NCBI RefSeq assembly: GCF_002005465.1
Contig: NZ_CP014691.1
Location: 2,824,001-2,888,000, forward strand
From: Neoasaia chiangmaiensis
GTDB lineage: Bacteria; Pseudomonadota; Alphaproteobacteria; Acetobacterales; Acetobacteraceae
Reading direction: 5' to 3'
DNA: 64,000 bases
The position numbers and the translations under genes were made by a program. The notes under the pieces are model-generated. The model was not told where the DNA came from. It ran no database searches and saw only the letters and a program-made list of their open reading frames with translations. Below are positions 26,315 through 35,846 of this stretch, piece by piece (position 1 is the first letter of the stretch; each line of letters starts with the position of its first letter).

Positions 26315-27756
26315 TCCCGCAGCCATTTGGAGGCCTGCTGCAAATCGGCATGGAAACGTGCTTCTTCCGACTGGCGGCGTTCCGCGTCCGGAAGACGAAG
26401 CAAATATGAAGGATGTATGGTTGCCAGCCGTGCGGTTCCGTTCTCCATGATCGTCAAACGACCGCGGGATTGTGCAAGAGTCTGGTTGGTGAGTGATTTG
26501 AGCGCCGTGGCGCCTAGCGTTACGATCAGCGATGGTCTGACGATGGCGATTTCCTGCCGGAGCCACCAACGGCAGGCATCGACTTCGTGCGCGGTCGGCG
26601 TCTGATGGATGCGGCGTTTCCCACGTGGGGCAAATTTGAAATGTTTCACGGCGTTTGTCAGATAGGCCGAGTGGCGGTCCAGACCTGTATGCCGCATTGC
26701 GGCGTTCAGCACCTGACCCGCGGGTCCGACGAAGGGCGTTCCTTTCAGGTCTTCCTGATCGCCGGGTTGTTCGCCGATTATCATCAGTCGGGCGTGATCC
26801 GGGCCAGTGCCCGGCACCGTTTGCGTGGCATGGCAATGCAACGCACAGCGACGGCAGGCGGTCAGATCGTGTCTGAGTGACGGCAGGTCGATCGCGTCGC
26901 TACCGATATCGACCGGCTGTGCCTGCCGTTCGGTCAGACGCTGGTGAAATGCAGGTGCTTCACCGCTTGTCTGTTGGGCCATCGCCAGAACACGGGCCTC
27001 GGCTGTAGCAAGAAGATGGGGAATGGCCGACGCCTCAGGCAGGTTCTTCCAGTAACGTTTCGGCATTTCGGCGCGCATCGCCTTGGTCTTGATGCGCGCG
27101 GGATTGAAAATCGATTCATAGTAGGTCAGCCAGAGTGCATCCATGTCATCGCTGATGGCGGGCTGTGCGCAGAGTTCCAGTGAGATGGATGATGAGGTGC
27201 CGTCCCAGGCGATTGATCCTCTCGGCGTCAGGATGACCCAATCCATGTCAGCGAAGCGCGCCGTGAAAAATGGAGCAACGACTTCGAGAATATGGTGCTC
27301 AGGCTCGAACCACGCCAGAAATTGGCGACGATCGCCCGCGGGCGAAAGATGTTCCCGAAAACGCAGGAAAGCTTTCATCTTATGCGCATCGCGCCGCACC
27401 TGATGTTGCATGCGATATGCCCGTACGACATCGCTATCGGTCTTGATCGCCATCAGGTTCGGTTCCGCCTGGCTTCTCCAGGCCAGTCGATAGGCGAGAG
27501 TAAAGCGATCCGGATCGCGATGCCGAATGACATCCTCCAGAAGCTTCAGTGTCGAGGGGCGCAACGTGATCTGTGTTCTGACCGGCGGGCATTGGGTGAG
27601 GTCGGTTTCGTTCATGGTCGACCACAGCATTTCGTCCTGACCGGCCAGCCGCCATTCGATCTGTTCCGGCGTGATTTGAGCCTGCAAGGCCTGTCGCGCC
27701 TGGTGCCGCCACGTTTCGAATCGACCGTTATCGGCTTGAGTAAGGGTGAATTTCAT
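26278..27756 (-). CDS. DUF4130-UdgX fusion: uracil-DNA-binding/glycosylase family protein
   Basis: 492 residues in two domains. Residues 1-255 match the DUF4130 (TIGR03915) type, a DNA-metabolism domain of unknown role. Residues about 290-485 are a family-4-like uracil-DNA glycosylase: LMIIGEQPGDQEDLKGTPFV at 325-344, ATIHPSYLLR near 446, and cluster cysteines 301, 304 and 395 among the candidates. The R-loop KRRIHQ at 380-385 is diagnostic of UdgX, whose His (here 384) forms a covalent bond to uracil-containing DNA. The start at 27756 overlaps the radical-SAM stop (ATGA). Its 3' end overlaps the convergent TPR gene by 37 bases. Confidence 0.9.
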   Translation of the reverse strand: MKFTLTQADNGRFETWRHQARQALQAQITPEQIEWRLAGQDEMLWSTMNETDLTQCPPVRTQITLRPSTLKLLEDVIRHRDPDRFTLAYRLAWRSQAEPNLMAIKTDSDVVRAYRMQHQVRRDAHKMKAFLRFREHLSPAGDRRQFLAWFEPEHHILEVVAPFFTARFADMDWVILTPRGSIAWDGTSSSISLELCAQPAISDDMDALWLTYYESIFNPARIKTKAMRAEMPKRYWKNLPEASAIPHLLATAEARVLAMAQQTSGEAPAFHQRLTERQAQPVDIGSDAIDLPSLRHDLTACRRCALHCHATQTVPGTGPDHARLMIIGEQPGDQEDLKGTPFVGPAGQVLNAAMRHTGLDRHSAYLTNAVKHFKFAPRGKRRIHQTPTAHEVDACRWWLRQEIAIVRPSLIVTLGATALKSLTNQTLAQSRGRLTIMENGTARLATIHPSYLLRLPDAERRQSEEARFHADLQQASKWLRDHATRDFAGAEA

Positions 27757-29000
27757 AACAGTGACAATTGTTTTGGCTGGGGCAGAAACAGTGTTCGCAG
27801 GTCGCGGCGATCCGTCAGAGCGCTCGGCGACCATCCAGGCGCATGAACAAATGGTTTCAGTTTGCGGAGCGATACGTTCAGGCGGCTTAAATCCTCCAGG
27901 CGCAATTGACGATGCCGGCGGGAGGACAGAATGGCCGAGACGGCACGTGGCCCCAATCCCGGCACGCGAAGCAGCATTTCGCGACTGGCGCGATTAAGAT
28001 CGAGCGGAAACAGCGCACGATTATCCAGCGCCCAGGCAAGCTTGGGATCGAGGTCGAGATCGAGCATCCCATCGGGACGCGAAGCCGTGATCTCATGAAA
28101 ATCGAAACCATAAAAGCGAAACAGCCAGTCCGCCTGATACAGGCGATGTTCGCGCTGTAGTGGTGGCTGCATTGCCGGAAGAAGGCTGGATGCTTCGGGA
28201 ATAGGGCTGAAAGCTGAATAATAAACGCGTTTGAGGTGATATCCGCTATAAAGTGACGCGCTGCTGGCCAGGATGGCGCTGTCGTTCGAGCTATCGGCAC
28301 CGACAATCATCTGCGTGCTTTGCCCACCGGGCGCGAAGCGGCGTGCGACCCGACCGGTAAGGCTCTTGTCGCGACTGGCTTCGATATTCTGTCGCATGTT
28401 TCCCATCGCCGTCCGAATGCCGGACGACCGTTTTTGTGGGGCGTATTGAGCAAGGCCTGTTTCGGTCGGCATCTCGACATTGATCGAGACACGATCGGCA
28501 TAAAGTCCGGCTTCTTCCAGCAGATGTGGCGCGGCGTCCGGGATTGTCTTGAGATGAATATATCCGCGAAAATTGTGTTTCAGCCGCAAGTCGCGTGCGA
28601 CGCGTACCATCTCCTCCATCGTGTAATCGGACGAGCGGATGATCCCTGACGACAGGAAAAGCCCTTCGATATAGTTCCTTCTGTAGAACTCCAGGGTAAT
28701 GAAAATCACGTCCTCGACTGAAAATCTCGTTCGTTCAACATTCGATGAGGACCGATTGATGCAATAGGCACAATCATAAATGCAGAAATTCGTCAGCAAG
28801 ATTTTCAAGAGTGAGATGCAGCGGCCATCCGGCGTGTAGGAGTGGCAGATACCGCTGCGCGCATTCGACCCCAGGCCTCCCGATTGGCGGGAGTCGCGTT
28901 TTTCCGCACCGCTTGACGCACAGGAAGCGTCATACTTTGCGGCATCTGAAAGAATGGCGAGGCGAGCGGAAAGCGTTTTCTTCATAGCGAAGTTCACCAT
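27753..29000 (-). CDS. Radical SAM protein linked to UDG (putative DNA modification/repair)
   Basis: 415 residues. The radical-SAM cluster motif is CIYDCAYC (Cys73, 77, 80), preceded by LLKILLTNF. Further along are YIHLKTIPDAAPHLLEEAG and VSINVEMPTETGLAQYAP. A C-terminal helix-hairpin-helix (REMLLRVPGLGPRAVSAILS, about 345-365) suggests DNA binding. It belongs to the rSAM family that co-occurs with UDG-like proteins (TIGR03916 type), here directly coupled to the UdgX fusion. The reaction is unknown. Start 29000 or the ATG at 28985. Confidence 0.9.
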   Translation of the reverse strand: MVNFAMKKTLSARLAILSDAAKYDASCASSGAEKRDSRQSGGLGSNARSGICHSYTPDGRCISLLKILLTNFCIYDCAYCINRSSSNVERTRFSVEDVIFITLEFYRRNYIEGLFLSSGIIRSSDYTMEEMVRVARDLRLKHNFRGYIHLKTIPDAAPHLLEEAGLYADRVSINVEMPTETGLAQYAPQKRSSGIRTAMGNMRQNIEASRDKSLTGRVARRFAPGGQSTQMIVGADSSNDSAILASSASLYSGYHLKRVYYSAFSPIPEASSLLPAMQPPLQREHRLYQADWLFRFYGFDFHEITASRPDGMLDLDLDPKLAWALDNRALFPLDLNRASREMLLRVPGLGPRAVSAILSSRRHRQLRLEDLSRLNVSLRKLKPFVHAPGWSPSALTDRRDLRTLFLPQPKQLSLL

Positions 29001-29128
29001 ATGTTCTTATTCGGAAAACACAAAGAAAAAAGCGTGGGCCCACGGCATCGTAAAAACTGTTGGGAATTTGTTAACCGATTCGATGCTCATCTGGCTCTGC
29101 AAAAAATTGCAAAAGCGGAGAAAATTCC

Positions 29129-30676
29129 ATGAGCCTGTCGATCAACACCAATAATGCCGCAATGGCGGCGCTTCAGAGCCTTAACCAGACGACCGCAGCG
29201 TTAAATCAGACGCAGAACAGGGTTTCGACCGGCAAGGATGTCAATTCCGCCTCGGACAACCCCGCGGTCTATGCGATCTCGCAGTCGATGAATTCGCAGA
29301 TTGCGGCCCTTTCGGGTGTTCAGTCGGGTTTGCAGTTGTCCGGCCAGGTGTTGAATACGGCATCGACACAGGCCTCGAATATTTCGATGGCGCTATCGAG
29401 TTTGTCGCAAAGCATTATCACCGCCGAGTCGAATGGCTTCAACGCCAACACCATGCAGCAGCAAATCAACAATACGCTGTCGCAGATCGATTCCTACGCC
29501 AACAGCGCGACGATGCAGGGAATCAACCTTCTCTCCGGCGCCACTGGTAATGGGGTGAAATACACGTCGATCTCGACGGCGCAGGACGTCAACGGCACGC
29601 TCTACACACAGAGCGGCTTCAATGCCACGTCCGCAGGGTTGGGGCTGGCAGGTCTGAATATCAATCAGCAGGGCGCTTCCATCGACTTGGGGAAAGACCA
29701 GTTCGTCAACGCGGATTCGGGAACGACTGCGGCTGCGAGTAATCTGCAAATCAAAAATACCGCTGCGACGGCGAGCACCGGCACAGCACAAAATCCGGCG
29801 ATCAGCTACAATTTCGTCATGGATAATCATGGGGGAACCGGCAGTTCGACCGGGCTTTCGTCGAATGCCACCATTGGTGCTCAACTGGCTTCGGCAATCG
29901 GCATTACGACGGCGGCAAATCTGACGGTCGGCACTGACGGTACGATTTCGGATACGGATACGTCGGTCACCCTTAGCAAGCAGTCGACCGATAGCAGCGG
30001 CAATACGACTTATGCCTTCAGCAATGGAACGTCCATCACCGCGTCAAAGGATGCCAGCGGGAATACGACGTTTACCGCGTCGACTGCCTTCGACGCGAAT
30101 GGTAATGCAACGGCTCAGACCGTTGTCGTGGATGTGAACACCAAATCGGCGTCGGCTCTGCCCTCGACCGCGACGACGGGGTCGAAAATTTCAGCGCAGA
30201 CCCAGGCGCAGACCGATTTGTTGACGACCGCCATGTCCAACGCCGGCTTTCAGGTGACAGCGGATGCCAACAATACGCTGACAATCAGCGGCAACAATAT
30301 TGATGGCACATCCAATCTGCCTTCGTTCGGAAAAACACTCAATGATTCATCGGGTGCGGCCGTGACAACGGATGTGACGGGATCGGCGGCAAGCGGGTCA
30401 CAAATTGCACTGGCGACCGTGCAGGCAGCTATTACGAAAATGGGCTCGATTTCGGTATCGCTTGGATCGAGCACGAATCAGGTCTCCCAGATACAGACCT
30501 CGGTCAGCAGTTTGTCGAATGCGCTGACGACCGGTGTGGGTGCGCTGACCGACGCGGATCTGGCTGCTGAGAGCGCCAAACTGACGTCGCTCCAGACAAA
30601 ACAACAACTTGCAATCCAGTCGCTCTCAATTGCCAATTCACAGTCTTCAACCCTATTGAGTCTCTTCAGGGGCTAA
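29129..30676 (+). CDS. Flagellin
   Basis: Filament subunit of the flagellum, 515 residues, secreted without a signal peptide. The conserved N-terminal coiled region (MSLSINTNNAAMAALQSLNQ, then NRVSTGKDVNSASDNPA) and the C-terminal region (ALTDADLAAESAKLTSLQTK, ending LLSLFRG) are typical. The central part (about 140-430) is Ser/Thr/Asn/Gly-rich, variable and surface exposed, a good target for O-glycosylation. GCGGAG is the ribosome-binding site. Flagellin codons here are visibly less GC-biased than in neighbouring genes, as often seen in highly expressed surface proteins. Confidence 0.96.
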   Translation: MSLSINTNNAAMAALQSLNQTTAALNQTQNRVSTGKDVNSASDNPAVYAISQSMNSQIAALSGVQSGLQLSGQVLNTASTQASNISMALSSLSQSIITAESNGFNANTMQQQINNTLSQIDSYANSATMQGINLLSGATGNGVKYTSISTAQDVNGTLYTQSGFNATSAGLGLAGLNINQQGASIDLGKDQFVNADSGTTAAASNLQIKNTAATASTGTAQNPAISYNFVMDNHGGTGSSTGLSSNATIGAQLASAIGITTAANLTVGTDGTISDTDTSVTLSKQSTDSSGNTTYAFSNGTSITASKDASGNTTFTASTAFDANGNATAQTVVVDVNTKSASALPSTATTGSKISAQTQAQTDLLTTAMSNAGFQVTADANNTLTISGNNIDGTSNLPSFGKTLNDSSGAAVTTDVTGSAASGSQIALATVQAAITKMGSISVSLGSSTNQVSQIQTSVSSLSNALTTGVGALTDADLAAESAKLTSLQTKQQLAIQSLSIANSQSSTLLSLFRG

Positions 30677-30683
30677 CAACCAA

Positions 30684-30718
30684 AGCCGCCTCGAGAGGTA
30701 ATGCCGATTGGGGCGGCT
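30684..30718. terminator. Inverted repeat between flagellin and flaF
   Basis: AGCCGCC and GGCGGCT form a 7-bp stem around a 21-base loop, just after the flagellin stop. There is no U-run, so it may act as an attenuator or mRNA-stabilising hairpin giving more flagellin than FlaF. Confidence 0.45.
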
Positions 30719-30771
30719 CAATGAGCAGCCGTATTTCAGAGAAAATTCAAATTTGATATAAAGGCATAAAA

Positions 30772-31170
30772 TTGAATTACGCGGTCTCGAGGTATGTCCG
30801 GCAGACGGACAGTGGTCTCTCTTCGAAGGATGTCGAAATTGACTCCTTTAAAAGAGCGAATAATCTTCTTCTCAATGCCGGCACAGTGGACGAGCGGCGT
30901 TCGGCGCTTCGTATCAATTATATGATGTGGAGTATTTTGACGCGCGGCGTGGATCGGACCGACAATCTTTTGCCGGATTTATTGAAAAAAGACCTGATTA
31001 GCCTGGGCGGGTGGGTCATGAATTTCAGCAATGCCGCGTTAAACGACTCAAGCGATCTACAACCTTTGATAGATATCAATCGGGATATGATTGATGGTTT
31101 GAATCAATCAAAAGAGGTTGCTCAGCAAAAGTCAGAAAGACATGACGGCGTTTTCGGAATGGCAGTGTAG
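30772..31170 (+). CDS. flaF: Flagellar biosynthesis regulator FlaF
   Basis: About 132 residues: NYAVSRYVRQTD, RRSALRINYMMWSILTRGVD, then LPDLLKKDLISLGGWVMNFS. In alphaproteobacteria FlaF is needed for flagellin translation or secretion and acts with FlbT. It follows the flagellin gene on the same strand. The start appears to be TTG at 30772 with AAAGG upstream; no ATG fits the conserved N-terminus. FlbT is not in the window. Confidence 0.85.
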   Translation: MNYAVSRYVRQTDSGLSSKDVEIDSFKRANNLLLNAGTVDERRSALRINYMMWSILTRGVDRTDNLLPDLLKKDLISLGGWVMNFSNAALNDSSDLQPLIDINRDMIDGLNQSKEVAQQKSERHDGVFGMAV

Positions 31171-31208
31171 TGCCAGCATGAGGTGATTGTTGGTGGCAAA
31201 GTCCACGT

Positions 31209-31907
31209 TCAGGACTGGACAGGACCGTATATTTTCAGAAAGGCATCCCCTGTCTTTCGCGCAACTTCTTGAATGGCCGCCTTGCTGCAATCAACGGGAA
31301 GCTCTAGTCGCCGACGTTGAATAATTCGTGTCTGGCACAATGCGAAGAATTGCTCGGCTGCGAAAACAGGGTCATCTATCGCGAGATTGCCTTTTTTGCT
31401 CTCGTTTTCAAGCCATGCCGACATATTCCTCAATACGATGCCGGAACCGTAACGCCAGAAGATGTCCGCCAGATGAGGAAATTTGGGTGCTTCGGAAACA
31501 ATAATTCGATACATGCCCACCGGGCTTGGGCTAATTAGGATAGTGATAAATTCAGCAGCAGCCGTAACAAGTGTTTCTGCACAATTTCCTTCAGGCGTTG
31601 AAATGCGCTCGAACATCGTTGCAAGTTTGAGTCTGCTGAGTTCATCAATTAGCGCAGCAAAAAGATCGGCTTTATTTTCAAAGTGATTGTAGAGCGTGCC
31701 TTTTGAGACCTTGGCGCGTTGCGCGATCTGGGACATCGACGCGCCTTCGTAGCCATGTTCCAGAAAAACGGCCTCTGCGCCGCGCAAGACCTGTTGACGC
31801 TTTGCACAAAAGTGTTGCGTTGCCGACGCATCCTCCGGGTTTGAAGCAGAGTTGGCGAAGTCGTCAGGCATCAGAATAGGGGTCCGTGATATATGAAAGG
31901 CGCACAA
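31209..31907 (-). CDS. TetR/AcrR-family transcriptional regulator
   Basis: Up to 232 residues; MPDDFANSAS at 31871 is an alternative start giving 220. The N-terminal HTH reads VFLEHGYEGASMSQIAQRAK then VSKGTLYNHFENKADLFAAL, clearly AcrR type. The C-terminal ligand domain has SEAPKFPHLADIFWRYG, resembling the TetR_C AcrR-like domain of efflux regulators. No efflux pump lies beside it, so the target is unknown. Two dyads at 31946-31958 and 31978-31991 upstream suggest autoregulation. Base composition is lower in GC than its neighbours. Confidence 0.88.
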   Translation of the reverse strand: MCAFHISRTPILMPDDFANSASNPEDASATQHFCAKRQQVLRGAEAVFLEHGYEGASMSQIAQRAKVSKGTLYNHFENKADLFAALIDELSRLKLATMFERISTPEGNCAETLVTAAAEFITILISPSPVGMYRIIVSEAPKFPHLADIFWRYGSGIVLRNMSAWLENESKKGNLAIDDPVFAAEQFFALCQTRIIQRRRLELPVDCSKAAIQEVARKTGDAFLKIYGPVQS

Positions 31908-31945
31908 ATTGAGCGCAGGAAGATCATTCAGATCTTTCCTATGCT

Positions 31946-31958
31946 GACCGAACCGGTC
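31946..31958. promoter_or_regulatory. TetR-type operator candidate 1
   Basis: GACCG-AAC-CGGTC is a perfect 5-bp dyad with a 3-base centre, 38 bases upstream of the regulator start. The TGACCG half-site is shared with the second dyad 20 bases away. Confidence 0.45.
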
Positions 31959-31977
31959 GATCAGCGCAAGAATTAAT

Positions 31978-31991
31978 TGTCCGATCGGTCA
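31978..31991. promoter_or_regulatory. TetR-type operator candidate 2
   Basis: TGTCCGATCGGTCA is a near-perfect 14-bp dyad with one mismatched pair. It shares the CGGTC half-site with candidate 1, so the two could be paired sites for the same regulator. Confidence 0.45.
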
Positions 31992-32106
31992 GGTGCGTCG
32001 TGTGCGGCGGGCTGCTGGGCTTGCGCATAATCGAGGAAGGCAAATCCTTAGGCTTTGACCGCTACGGCCTGATTGCATCCAAGATGCGCAGACAACGCAG
32101 GTCACA

Positions 32107-32997
32107 TCACGAAACGAATGCCTGCGCTGGATAGCCTTGTGCAAAAAGATGCGCACGCAGGCCCGCATGATTGACCTGCGTTACGATCTCCTCGCGAACG
32201 TGTGGCTTTGCGTGATATGCAATCCCCAGCCCGGCTGCTCTCAACATGGGAAGATCGTTTGCGCCATCACCGGTGGTCAACGTGGCGCCTAACTTGACGC
32301 CTCGTTCCGCCGCAAGGCGTTCGAGATGCTGAAGTTTGGCATTGGGGCCCAGGATTGGTGCTGCCAGCTCTCCGGTCAGGACACCGTTCCGTATGGCAAG
32401 TTCATTTCCGTGATGCTCATCGAAACCGCACGCCGCAGCAACATGATGGGTGAAATAGGTGAACCCACCCGAGACCAACGCCGTGCGTGCGTTATGTGCT
32501 TTCATGGTCTGGACCAGCGTTTTTGCGCCGTCCTGAATGACGAGCTTTTCGAGGACTTTTTTCAGGGTGTCGGCGTTTTTCCCTTTTAGTAACGCGACGC
32601 GCGCCTGAAGCGCCGCATCGAAGTCCATTTCGCCGTTCATCGACGCCTCAGTGATGCGCCGCACCTCGTCGCCACATCCTAAGAGATCCGCAAGATCGTC
32701 CAGCGTTTCATTCTTCAGGATCGTGCTGTCCATGTCGGCAACCAGCACGGCCTTGCGGCGTCCACGACTTTTCAGCAGCAGCGCGTCGACCTGATGTCGT
32801 GCGAAACTTGCGCGCAGCGTCGCTGCCGACGGCGAGCCGGCACCGGGTGCGGGGCAGGGGATGTCGACCGCTTCGCCCGGCGAGAGGATGTTGGGCTTGG
32901 CGCCCTTCACCATGTTTCGCGCAACGTCGATCACCGCGGTGGGAAGTGTGCCGTTTTCACGATTGGCGACAAGAGTCAAAACATAAGGAAGGGTCAT
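32107..32997 (-). CDS. serB: Phosphoserine phosphatase
   Basis: Last step of serine synthesis. It has 296 residues: a short N-terminal ACT-like region, then the HAD domain with nucleophile loop VLVADMDSTILKNETLDDLA, motif II LVSGGFTYFTHHVA, and motif III/IV TTGDGANDLPMLRAAGLGIAYHAKP. The length matches the SerB of alphaproteobacteria. The ATG at 32997 is preferred over longer starts because similarity begins at MTLPYVLTLVANRE. It is divergent from miaA with 42 bases between starts, so the promoters must overlap. Confidence 0.94.
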   Translation of the reverse strand: MTLPYVLTLVANRENGTLPTAVIDVARNMVKGAKPNILSPGEAVDIPCPAPGAGSPSAATLRASFARHQVDALLLKSRGRRKAVLVADMDSTILKNETLDDLADLLGCGDEVRRITEASMNGEMDFDAALQARVALLKGKNADTLKKVLEKLVIQDGAKTLVQTMKAHNARTALVSGGFTYFTHHVAAACGFDEHHGNELAIRNGVLTGELAAPILGPNAKLQHLERLAAERGVKLGATLTTGDGANDLPMLRAAGLGIAYHAKPHVREEIVTQVNHAGLRAHLFAQGYPAQAFVS

Positions 32998-33039
32998 CTG
33001 GGCTCGAAAACTAACGACGATTATGGCAGGGGATGCGCC

Positions 33040-34011
33040 ATGACACACTCCCGGATCGCGATCATTGTGGCGGGACCGACCTGCTCGGGCAAGTCGGCGC
33101 TCGCGCTGAATCTGGCAACGCGGTTCGGGGGACATGTTCTCAATGCCGATTCAATGCAGGTTTATCGCGACTTGCGCGTTCTGACGGCACGCCCGTCGGA
33201 GCACGATGAAAACGCTGCCCCTCATCGGCTTTACGGTGTGCTGGATGCGGAAAAGGCGGGCAGTGTGGCGTGGTGGCGCTCGGCGGCGCTTGACGCCATG
33301 GCAACTGCCTGGCGTGCCGGTGCTGTGCCGATCCTGTGCGGGGGCACAGGCATGTATCTCCGGGCACTCACGGATGGTCTGGTCGAAGTGCCGGATCCGG
33401 GGGCATCGGCGCGGGAGGAAGCGCGTACGATGATTGAGGTGGAGGGCGCGGCATCCGTCCATGCGCGGCTGGCGGCAGTGGACCCGGAAACGGCAAGCGG
33501 CCTTCGCGCCACGGATGGGCAGCGGATTGCGCGCGCCTGGGAAGTCTGGCGCGGTACGGGGCATGGTCTGGCATGGTGGCGGAAGCAACCGGGTCTGCCG
33601 CCTGCACCCTGCCGGTTTCTGGCCGTGCGTCTCGATCCCCCGCGCCCCTTGTTGCGGGAGGCAATCGCAAAGCGATTCCGGACAATGCTCGACGAGGGAG
33701 CGTTGGCGGAAGTGGATGCCCTGATGGCACGCGATCTTTCATCCGCCCTGCCAGCCATGCGTGCGCATGGCGTGCCGGAATTGATCGCTTACCGTCATGG
33801 GACGATCGGTCTGGACGAAGCGCTGGAACGGGCAGTCCTGGCGACGGGACGCTACACGCGCCGACAGGCGACATGGTTCAATCATCATTCTCTGGCAACT
33901 GACGAAGACACATACATTTCGCGCGATAGATTCGACCCGTCTGCGCAACTTTCGAAAAGAGAATCAGATAAAATAGAAATTTTCATACATGAGCGATTGA
34001 CGTGCGTCTAA
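33040..34011 (+). CDS. miaA: tRNA dimethylallyltransferase
   Basis: Adds dimethylallyl to A37 of UNN-reading tRNAs. It has 323 residues. P-loop IIVAGPTCSGKSALA, then NADSMQVYRDLRVLTARPS, ILCGGTGMYLRALTDGL and the C-terminal TRRQATWFNH are diagnostic. GGCAGGGG precedes the ATG. The final residues (RESDKIEIFIHERLTCV) are AT-rich and not typical of the family, possibly a drifted C-terminus. ilvB follows after 42 bases. Confidence 0.94.
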   Translation: MTHSRIAIIVAGPTCSGKSALALNLATRFGGHVLNADSMQVYRDLRVLTARPSEHDENAAPHRLYGVLDAEKAGSVAWWRSAALDAMATAWRAGAVPILCGGTGMYLRALTDGLVEVPDPGASAREEARTMIEVEGAASVHARLAAVDPETASGLRATDGQRIARAWEVWRGTGHGLAWWRKQPGLPPAPCRFLAVRLDPPRPLLREAIAKRFRTMLDEGALAEVDALMARDLSSALPAMRAHGVPELIAYRHGTIGLDEALERAVLATGRYTRRQATWFNHHSLATDEDTYISRDRFDPSAQLSKRESDKIEIFIHERLTCV

Positions 34012-34053
34012 GCACCGCCTAAACCCGCCCGCTCAACCAGAGGGGTGCGATCA

Positions 34054-35846
34054 ATGGACGCGTCGATACGACAGGATGAACGGAACACACCAGCGCTGAA
34101 TGGCGCCGAGGTGCTTCTGCGCGTCCTCGTCGAACAGGGTGTCGAGGTTATTTTCGGCTATCCGGGCGGCGCCGTGCTGCCGATCTACGACGCGCTCTTC
34201 AAGCAGGATAGCATACGGCATGTGCTGGTGCGGCACGAACAGGCTGCCGTGCATGCCGCGGAAGCCTATGCGCGCTCGACGGGCAGGGTGGGCGTGGTGC
34301 TGGTCACCAGCGGTCCGGGTGCCACGAATGCCGTGACGGGTCTGGTCGACGCGCTGATGGATTCCATTCCTGTAGTCTGTTTGTCGGGACAGGTGCCGAC
34401 GGCGCTGATCGGCAATGATGCGTTTCAGGAAGCGGATACGACCGGCATCACGCGTCCTGCGACCAAGCACAATTACCTGGTCAAGCGGCCGTCCGACCTG
34501 GCGCCGATCGTGCGTGAGGCTTTCGAGGTGGCGCGTGGCGGTCGGCCCGGTCCGGTTCTGATCGACCTGCCGAAGGACATCACGGTCGGCAAGGCGCCCA
34601 TGCCGGCACCCGGGCAGGGTCGGCTGCACCGTCTTTACAACCCACGTCTGGATGCGGACCGTAACGCGCTGGCGCAGACGATCGCCGCGATGAAGCGTGC
34701 CAAACGACCGCTTTTTTACACGGGCGGCGGTGTCATCAATTCCGGGCCGCAGGCTTCAGCCGCGCTGCGCGAGCTTGCACGACGCACGGGTTTTCCCGTC
34801 ACTTCGACATTGATGGGATTGGGCGCGTTCCCCACCACCGACAGGCAGTTCCTTGGCATGCTGGGCATGCATGGCAGTTATGAAGCGAATCTGGCGACGC
34901 ATGGCTGCGATCTCCTGATCGCGCTCGGCGCGCGTTTCGACGATCGCGTGACAGGACGGGTTGATGCGTTCTCCCCGGATTCATTCAAGGTGCATGCCGA
35001 TATCGATCCGTCCCAGATCAACAAGATCATCCGCGTGGACGTGGCGCTTCAGGGCGATGTCGGGCGCACGATCGAGGCGTTGCTGGCCGCCTGGGATGGC
35101 GATGGGCAGGATATTTCCGAATGGTGGGCGCAGATCGAGGCGTGGCGGGCGCTCGACAGCTTCGGTTTCGAGCAGGACAAGAAGGCCGATGCCATTATCA
35201 GGCCGCAATATGCCGTCCGGCGTCTGTATGAACTGGCAAGCGCCACCGGGCGTGACACGTTTGTGACCACGGAGGTCGGCCAGCACCAGATGTGGGCCGC
35301 GCAGCACTTCCAGTTCGACAAGCCGAACCGCTGGCTGACATCGGGCGGTCTCGGGACGATGGGTTATGGTCTTCCAGCCGCCGTGGGCGCGCAGGTGGCC
35401 AATCCCGATGCGTTGGTGATCGATATCGCCGGTGAAGCGTCGACCCTGATGAATATTCAGGAACTGGGGACGATCGCGCAATATCGCCTGCCGGTTAAGC
35501 TGTTCATCCTGAACAACCGCTATATGGGCATGGTCCGGCAATGGCAGGAATTGCTGCACGGTTCACGGTATTCGCAGTCTTACAGCGAGGCGCTGCCCGA
35601 TTTCGTGCGACTGGCCGAAGCATTTCATGGAACGGGGCTTCGTGCGACGTGCGTCGGCGAGCTGGATGGCGTGATCGAACGCATGTTGGCGCATGACGGT
35701 CCGGTTGTCGCCGATATCTGTGTTGCGCAGGATGAAAACTGCTACCCGATGATTCCGTCGGGCGCGCCGCATAACGAGATGTTGCTGGGCCCGGATGCCG
35801 AAGCCAATGCCGCAAAAGTGACGCAGGAAGGGATGATGCTGGTCTG

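Noticed and set aside
29088-29128. Sigma-54 promoter-like TGGCTC...TTGC before flagellin
   Set aside because: The distance between the GG and GC elements is 14 bases, where about 10 is required, and the first element is imperfect.
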